DNA of 64,000 nt from Tubulanus polymorphus (taxonomy: Eukaryota; Nemertea; Palaeonemertea; Tubulaniformes; Tubulanidae): assembly GCF_964204645.1 (NCBI RefSeq), contig NC_134035.1:12629951-12693950 (forward strand), read 5' to 3'. The notes under the pieces were generated by a model. The model saw only the letters and a program-made list of their open reading frames with translations. It made no database searches and had not been told where the DNA came from. The stretch's first letter is position 1; each line of letters begins with the position of its first letter. The translations under genes were made by a program, and so were the position numbers. Below, one piece after another: positions 38,136-64,000 of this stretch.

Positions 38136-39172
38136 AGCGTCGCTTCTTAATTCCGAGTAACGTTAGAGAAGTGTTGCTGAGCGTGTGAGTGCCGCCGACG
38201 CCGCCGCCGCCGCGTAAACGGTTGCAACATCCCACCACTTACTAGAGTGTCTCTCATTCGGGTCTATACCATTACTATACTACAACTACCACACAGTAGC
38301 GCGTGTGACGATGATACGACGTTTTTCTTTCTCCTCTTTTTCTTCTTCTCTTCTTCTCGTATACCTCTTACTCGATTCAATACGAGTTAGTCGCCTGTAA
38401 AATGATCAACGTAAAAGCTAAAATGAGGAATAGTCGACGAACGCTAGCTGATGGTATACGGCATAAGCTGCTCGAGTAACACTAGACTATTCGATTAATC
38501 TGTGACAACGTTTTTATATAAATCATCTTCACCATTTGTTTCATGTGATAATGGCTACAGTTATGGTGTTAGGTTACGTTCGCTTCAAGATATTTCCAAG
38601 ACCTAAATACACAATCTTTCGCTATCTAATAGTCATTCTACATGCTACTGATAGCATTTCGGTATTTCTTGGTTCGTTCGACAATTTCATCACATCTTTT
38701 TACGTTTGCATTTTAACCGAAGTTACGAAGTGTAAAATACAACAGGGGCTGCGACTGATGGAAAAACCGGTTTCAGTTTCACAGTTGGGAGTAAGAGTTA
38801 AAATTTGAAATTATCAAACGTTTTAACAGTTGAAAACGGTTCATTTTCAGTTCATTAGTCGAACGTAGAATCGAAATATCAACTCAAAAACTATGGAATT
38901 GAGGATCCTGGTGGATGCCATAGTGAAATTGCATTATTATTGGTATTTGTCCACCAGTTAAATCGTAACCATCTTTGCAGCGACCCCGGCTGCGGGCTTT
39001 CGAGTGTAATCCGCATTCGCGTAAGTTGAGACCGATGGAACCAAATGCCTCGAAAAAACGAAAATCAAAAACGTCGATTAACAATTTGTTTCTCGTTGTT
39101 GATAAAATCGAACGTTTCCACACGATATTCTACCACATTGAAATGTTTACGGACATCTAAAGAAGTACGTAC
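38136..39172. other. Non-coding stretch with a GC-rich CGG-type segment
   Basis: A GCCGCCG-rich segment lies near 38190-38215 and a TTC/TCT-rich stretch near 38325-38370. No exon is recognised. Confidence 0.35.
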
Positions 39173-39823
<651 letters not shown>

Positions 39824-40165
39824 AAACTAAGAGAGTAGTGACATTTCGACAGAATTCTAAGAGCCATTTTCAAAACTAGAGAATTAACGTTCAGACTTAA
39901 TTTTCTGAGCCATTTTCAAAACTCTAAGGAGTCATAACATTTAGACTCAGTTCTCTGAGCTATTTTAGAAAACTAAGAGTTTAGTGACGTTTAGATTCAA
40001 TTATCTAGTGAGTTTCAGAAATAAGAGAGTAGTGACGTTTCACCCGAATTCTACGAGCTATTTTCAAAACACTTTTTCGAAATCAGTTTTCAAATCGCTG
40101 GTCGAGATTTGAAAATATCAACTCAGGGAATTTGGAGTCGAAACGTCAAACACTATTTCAGTTTT
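39824..40165. repeat. Foldback repeat family A, diverged array
   Basis: Five diverged direct units (AGTAGTGACATTTCGAC, AACGTTCAGACTTAATT, CATAACATTTAGACTCAG and others, each with AGCCATTTTC or AGC(C/T)ATTTT) are followed by an inverted end (GGAGTCGAAACGTCAAACACT). Confidence 0.75.
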
Positions 40166-40553
40166 TCTCACAATTATTTGTTTGTTCCTCGGTAACAGTA
40201 CGCATTATCGATAATAAATGACCTCTTTTATTTCGTCTTTCGACGTCGGGTATTTTGACGACCCCGTCCAATGATTTTACGCGGTAAAAGGTGATAACCT
40301 ACGATGTTGTGTCTCTGGGTCTTTCATCCCCGACGCGCGTCATGAAACAGGACACATTGATGATAGATTATATCGACGTATGATGATATATACCGACTTA
40401 TGCATTCTTATATCGGTCGTCAGTTGACCATAAGTGTGATGATACTGTCTTTGTACCATCAGTTCATCAGCAGATTAAAAACCAAACCTAAGTCTCAGCC
40501 ACATACATAGATGTATATCATTAAGAATAGAATAGTTAACATCGATTGTACAT
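40166..40553. other. Non-coding stretch without recognised feature
   Basis: No exon, RNA gene or repeat family is recognised. Confidence 0.35.
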
Positions 40554-40804
<251 letters not shown>

Positions 40805-42719
40805 TACTGATCTATTACATATCATTTTGATCGTTTCGATTTTCATCTAAAGCCTATGACTCAGTTATTTATTCAATTCCTACATCGTAGAATATTGTAA
40901 ACCTTTTATTCTTTTTTTTTTGTTGAATAGTAACAAACGGATACAAATCTGCCAAATCTTCGGCATCCGTAAAAAGAATTAGTCCAATCCGAATATTTTT
41001 TCACACCCTGGAACTACCCTGGGCCTTATTGCACTTGTACATGTCGAAATCCGACGAAATCCGTTTTTTTTTCTTATCAATTAATAGCAGCATCTAAACG
41101 AAGAACAACGTCTCATCCAGCTAGATACGACGAGAAGCTACTCTTCAAATCTTCCATTTTAATATTCGTGAATCATTGAGTATTTCGCGCGATCGTGTTG
41201 AAAAAACAAAGAACTTACGCGCGCTGAAGATCAGAGACCTAGTATTACCATTTACTAGTAGGTGTAACGCACACGCACGCAATACCCCAGGGTAAACCGA
41301 TGCAGCACCGATCCGTGTGTATCGTATCTCGTTTTAGCTTACCTCAGTTATAATGTGTAACGGTCAATGCGACGATAATATTCACTCGTCGGATTGTGGC
41401 AGTTGCGTTGAATTGCATCCATATTTTATTGCGTCCACAAGCGTGTCTATTGCGGGTGTACATTAACTCCATTACAGAGAGTGACTGTGGATGTTGTGTT
41501 TAATTCCTGGTTCTCTCTTTCGCTCTCTCTCGCTCTCTCTCTCTCTCCTCTCTCTCACTCGCTCTCTTGCAGCGGTCGTTTGCGGTGGATGCAGTACACA
41601 GTTGATGATGCTGCAATAACCACCACGAAATCGATGCATTTTTCGATGACGTCACGCAGGTATTAATGAGCCAATATTTTGATATTGCGCGTTGATGCAT
41701 GATTATGATGGCAGTAGCTGAGACAGTGGTAGCAGCAGCAGCTGCAGCAGCGCTAGTTATCTTCAATGGAATATCATCGGTAACCATTGATGAAACACTT
41801 CGTGTCCGTGTTGTAAAAATGATTTGAAAAAATTCCATAATAAGAATGAATAAAAAGAGACCGAAATGTTTCCTTGAGCTATTGTAGTTTATTTCAACGT
41901 TTCGACTATATCCTGATAGTCCTCTTAAGGAATACAATCAAAATGTCGACGATAAACTATTAGCTCAGGAAACTGTTCTAACTCATTTTTCTATTCCATT
42001 GTGGCAATTCATATTAGAAAAGGACCTTATTTCAACGTATCGACGACATTCTAATAAGCATTCCTGAAGTTGATATTGACTAATATTGCCTTTTTGGACA
42101 TGAAAGTGCCCTTTTTGGTCTCGAAAAGTTCTATAAAACTTGCCCCATCTGTGGCGGGAAGCACACCTGATATTACCTTTTTGGACAACTCCTTCAAAAT
42201 TGGCAGGAATGCCCATCTTACAAATACGTCATTTAGTGTTACATAATTTTATGCTTAATAGAAGATCTTAATAAATGTAGCAACAAAATTTCTACGTTTA
42301 AACTACGTCTTCGTTTTAGCTGGGGAAGATGACTATCGAAACGTTGAATGAATAAATCTATAGCTTAACTGAAACTTCTCGAACTTTATCTGTCTTTTTA
42401 TAAGTGTAGGATTTTCTATATTTGCAACACGGAATTAGTGTTTCGCCAAGGTTATCCTTTAACTGGAGCCGCCCTTTGTTCATTGAATTTGCGTAGTATC
42501 TCGCGTATTCAACCGTAAAAATAAAATGGATCGATAAGAGCGTTATTATAGTGTCGATTTTTATATAGTAAAACATTGTTGCTGATGTGCACTGAAGCGA
42601 ACTGTTATACGCTGTCGCCGTCCTATTACTCTTATTCACGCTTCGATCGTCGTTAACGCGGATCAATTGAGAAAAGTTCACCCATAGCCGCAAGCTATCG
42701 TCGTCGTTCACTCGGTTCG
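40805..42719. other. Non-coding stretch upstream of PSMD2
   Basis: Content includes a CT tract (about 41513-41565), a CAG-like trinucleotide segment (41723-41752), a family C foldback (41857-41991), a second family C half (about 42315-42390) and no recognised exon. Confidence 0.4.
41857..41991. repeat. Foldback repeat family C copy
   Basis: GAGACCGAAATGTTTCCTTG and TAGTTTATTTCAACGTTTCG at the left face inverted counterparts AAAATGTCGACGATAAACTA and TTAGCTCAGGAAACTG at the right. Confidence 0.7.
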
Positions 42720-43296
42720 TTCGATCGTTGGCGACGAGAAACTAATGTCGTCTTGGATATCATCGTTAACGATCTCGACGTAAGGATCACGAGGCCAAAC
42801 CGGCGACTCTATCGAATCTAGTACTATATTGAAACGGCCGGCTGGATCCTTTAGGCGTTCAGTACATCCAAAATCAAGTCTCACTTCTTGGCTGTAACAT
42901 ACTGACGAAAAGAAAAAGTCCTTATTTAAAACAACTTTTCAGAAGGGAAAGCGAATCAAAATGCGGGATATGAAATCAAAATCATATGAATATTGATTTG
43001 AATGCATTTGCGAAGATTGAAAAGTCCGCAGCACACGGCGGCGAGTTTGAGTATACACAGGAAAGCGAGTAGAACCGCTCTGAAGATCGGCAAACCGGGG
43101 CCATTTCGGAACTAGCGAGCGGCATGATTTGAAACATGATTTTGCCCGGCACTGGGAAGCGAGTGCGAAGTGTACATAGGTAAGCGAGGAGTTCCGCTGG
43201 TGGTTTGTAACGAACCGGAGCGTTCTGCTCCGACTCGATCGATTCGATTCTCGTTTCGGGTTCGAATCCCACATTAATCTACAACCGGCTTCCAAT
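42720..43296 (+). promoter_or_regulatory. PSMD2 upstream region and 5' UTR
   Basis: This stretch precedes the PSMD2 start codon. It is less AT-rich than its surroundings and has no TATA box near the ATG, as expected for a housekeeping gene. It contains two diverged direct copies of a roughly 40-bp segment, near 43046-43085 and 43163-43203 (both run from GCGAGT to CCGCT). A sequence identical to a tRNA B box (GGGTTCGAATCCC, near 43258-43270) lies about 30 bp before the ATG. The transcription start cannot be placed by eye. Confidence 0.4.
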
Positions 43297-51800
<8,504 letters not shown>

Positions 51801-51932
51801 GAGTGAATAACGCCGATAGTCGTAGTATCCGACGCTAGTTTCTTATCAACCGACAAGTTTATGCAGTATGCGAAACAATTTGAACTTTAAACTTTAAATG
51901 AAAGGAAAAGATGTAAACTTGAAATCAATGAA

Positions 51933-51984
<52 letters not shown>

Positions 51985-52218
51985 CCTCTCTCTCTCTCTC
52001 TCCCTCTCTCCCTCTCTCCCTCTCTCCCTCTCTCCCTCTCTCCCTCTCTCCCTCTCTCCCTCTCTCCCTCTCTCCCTCTCTCCCTCTCTCTCTCTCTCTC
52101 TCTGCACTGAGTAGAGTCGAGATGTTTGCGCAAAACATTTTTATTGATAATTTCTTGGTTTGCATTTTTGTTTGTACTTGTGTAAATATATCATATATAC
52201 AGTAAATGTATGAATAAA
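51801..52218 (+). other. PSMD2 3' UTR with CT-rich tract and AATAAA
   Basis: The sequence between the PSMD2 stop and the first clear plus-strand AATAAA (52213-52218) is taken as the 3' UTR. It includes a 170-bp pure pyrimidine tract (51934-52103) made of CT dinucleotides and a TCTCCC hexamer-like variant. The transcript would therefore carry a long polypyrimidine run. Long frames read through this tract on either strand are low-complexity artefacts. Confidence 0.6.
51934..52103. repeat. Pyrimidine tract in PSMD2 3' UTR
   Basis: A pure C/T run of 170 bases has (CT)n, then about ten TCTCCC-type units, then (CT)n. Confidence 0.95.
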
Positions 52219-52271
52219 ATTAATGTATTCAATGTACATGAACAAGTGTGAGTTCTTATAGATATATCGAT

Positions 52272-53043
52272 CAGTAGATTGTGCCCCTTACAACTCAGTA
52301 GACTGTGCCCCTTACAACTCAGTAAACTGTGCCCCTTACAACTCAGTAGACTGTGCCCCTTACAACTCAGTAGATTGTGCCCCTTACAACTCAGTAGACT
52401 GTGCCCCTTACAACTCAGTAAACTGTGCCCCTTACAACTCAGTAGACTGTGCCCCTTACAACTCAGTAGACTGTGCCCCTTACAACTCAGTAGACTGTGC
52501 CCCTTACAACTCAGTAGACTGTGCCCCTTACAACTCAGTAAACTGTGCCCCTTACAACTCAGTAGACTGTGCCCCTTACAACTCAGTAGACTGTGCCCCT
52601 TACAACTCAGTAGACTGTGCCCCTTACAACTCAGTAGACTGTGCCCCTTACAACTCAGTAAACTGTGCCCCTTACAACTCAGTAGACTGTGCCCCTTACA
52701 ACTCAGTAGACTGTGCCCCTTACAACTCAGTAGATTGTGCCCCTTACAACTCAGTAGACTGTGCCCCTTACAACTCAGTAGATTGTGCCCCTTACAACTC
52801 AGTAGACTGTGCCCCTTACAACTCAGTAGATTGTGCCCCTTACAACTCAGTAGATTGTGCCCCTTACAACTCAGTAGATTGTGCCCCTTACAACTCAGTA
52901 GACTGTGCCCCTTACAACTCAGTAGATTGTGTCCCTTACAACTCAGTAGACTGTGCCCCTTACAACTCAGTAGACTGTGCCCCTTACAACTCAGTAGACT
53001 GTGCCCCTTACAACTCAGTAGACTGTGCCCCTTACAACTCGGG
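52272..53043. repeat. 24-bp minisatellite between PSMD2 and DDB1, 32 units
   Basis: The unit TGTGCCCCTTACAACTCAGT plus AGA(C/T) starts at 52280 and recurs at exact 24-base steps to 53024, 31 periods with no indel. Substitutions are limited to AGA/AAA, C/T before TGTG and a single GTGTCCC. Because 24 is a multiple of three, frames stay open on both strands with an 8-residue period (CPLQLSRL plus, SLLSCKGH minus). Neither frame has a plausible flanking gene structure, so both are rejected as genes. The array begins about 60 bp after the PSMD2 AATAAA. Confidence 0.97.
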
Positions 53044-53383
53044 TTTGAAATCACGGCTAGATACTATACTTATCAAGCATCTCTAATAACCCCCTTCAGA
53101 CGTATCAGCAGCTTGGAAACTTAGCCCTCTTTGATATCTGGATACGAGAACCATCTGGCGGAATTTCACCGATAGCGTCACCAAGGAAGACGACTACCTC
53201 GAAAGATATTGGGACGAGGGAAATACCGGTACATCAAGAACTTGATCGCCATCTATTGGCTGTTTGCTGAACTGATTAGATTACTCTGTCTACACAATCA
53301 GTTTCAATGGACGGTATAAAGTCCTAATATCCTCTATTCAGCATCGCTCACTGGGAACCAGTTTCAGTAACAGGACTCCCTTG
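53044..53383. other. Intergenic sequence between minisatellite and DDB1 3' end
   Basis: Unique sequence with no exon, repeat family or RNA gene recognised. Confidence 0.4.
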
Positions 53384-53793
53384 TTTATTATTAAGTTCAT
53401 TTAGATGCTTAGAACTCCAACCGAAGAAATCAATTCTCATTAAATTTTAACAAAGCGCAAATTTCATTTTTATTCGTATCTAATAGTTTACACGATGTTC
53501 CGACGACGTAAACGCTGATGATTAGCTCAAGCGAGAAACAAAAACAATCGACTGAAAATTATCATTTTCCGATTCGATTCGGAATCGTTTTGATAAACAA
53601 CATCACGTGCGTGTGTGAGACATACTACAGCAGCAGCTACCTGATCATACCTGCATCATTGACAGTAACTAATAACTAATCAATCACTGTGTTCTCTCTC
53701 TCTCTAAATCCCTCACTGATCATACCGTTATCTTCGAGAATTATCTCCGCATTTCTACTTGAAATGTTCATTGTTTTTTTTTTCTATCTATTC
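53384..53793 (-). other. DDB1 3' UTR with candidate poly(A) signals
   Basis: Reading the minus strand beyond the DDB1 stop (53794-53796), AATAAA hexamers occur at 53474-53469 and 53389-53384 (TTTATT on the plus strand). The 3' UTR would be about 0.3-0.4 kb. It ends before the 24-bp tandem array, so the two convergent transcripts need not overlap. Confidence 0.5.
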
Positions 53794-63750
<9,957 letters not shown>

Positions 63751-64000
63751 CTGAAATACAACGTCAACAACTCACTTCACAATGTATTCATTAAAACAAG
63801 AATTGAAACCGTCAACGTGTCGTGTCTGCACGGCTTGGATGATGGACAGGATGTTTGACTCTACAACTGAGAGATGGTTGCTTTGATTTGGTTGGTGACA
63901 TAGACTAACATGAAGTCTCACTTCGTAGTAATTTTCAGCACCAATGCCAGTAATCGAACATCAAATATAGTATTTTGATAATCTCTTGGTAGTAGTTGAG
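63751..64000 (-). other. DDB1: DDB1 intron, running out of the window
   Basis: This is intronic sequence upstream (in gene direction) of the first DDB1 exon in view. The acceptor TTTCAG for the 63750 exon is at the boundary. I see no further DDB1 exon or repeat in these 250 bases. Confidence 0.8.

Noticed and set aside
52191-53124. Open frames of 281 and 287 codons on opposite strands (CPLQLSRL and SLLSCKGH repeats)
   Set aside because: Both arise from a 24-bp tandem array located between the poly(A) signals of two convergent genes; no start context, splice or family match.

Overview
The window is nuclear DNA from an animal, most likely a lophotrochozoan invertebrate (mollusc, or possibly annelid or brachiopod). 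Genes are split into many small exons with GT/AG introns. The repeats are microsatellites, minisatellites and short foldback (MITE-like) elements. One gene encodes a neuropeptide precursor whose products resemble molluscan and annelid myomodulins. There are no operons, CRISPR arrays or bacterial features. The species cannot be named from the sequence alone.

Layout. From 1 to 8.85 kb I see no recognisable exon, only foldback repeats and a pyrimidine-rich stretch. At 8849-9810 (+) lies the large last exon of a multi-copy amidated neuropeptide precursor. It carries nine copies of AFGLVRM-amide, three related VRM-amides and three PRI/PRL-amides; the signal-peptide exon is not found. From about 10.6 to 43.3 kb no gene is recognised. 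This stretch holds two SINE-like tRNA-derived sequences, several foldback families, a tandemly amplified foldback (21.6-22.2 kb), a 25-bp minisatellite (28.4-29.4 kb), a 31-bp minisatellite (30.2-30.6 kb), long GA/CT and TA tracts, and one weak candidate first exon on the minus strand near 38.1 kb.

From 43297 to 51800 (+) there is a complete PSMD2/Rpn1 gene, the 26S proteasome base scaffold, with 19 coding exons and a 908-residue product. From 63750 down to 53794 (-) there are the last 18 coding exons of DDB1, the CUL4 ubiquitin-ligase adaptor, giving 833 residues that correspond to about residue 308 to the end of the human protein. The first part of DDB1 lies beyond the right edge. The two genes are convergent, and their stop codons are about 2 kb apart. 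Between the stops lie a CT-rich PSMD2 3'UTR, a perfectly periodic 24-bp minisatellite and the DDB1 3' region. Both products act in ubiquitin-dependent proteolysis: DDB1 helps mark substrates and Rpn1 is part of the particle that receives them. The neuropeptide gene is unrelated.

Introns of both housekeeping genes are crowded with the same short foldback families, which are listed separately. Long open frames at 28.2-29.5 kb and 52.2-53.1 kb are artefacts of stop-free tandem repeats, not genes.
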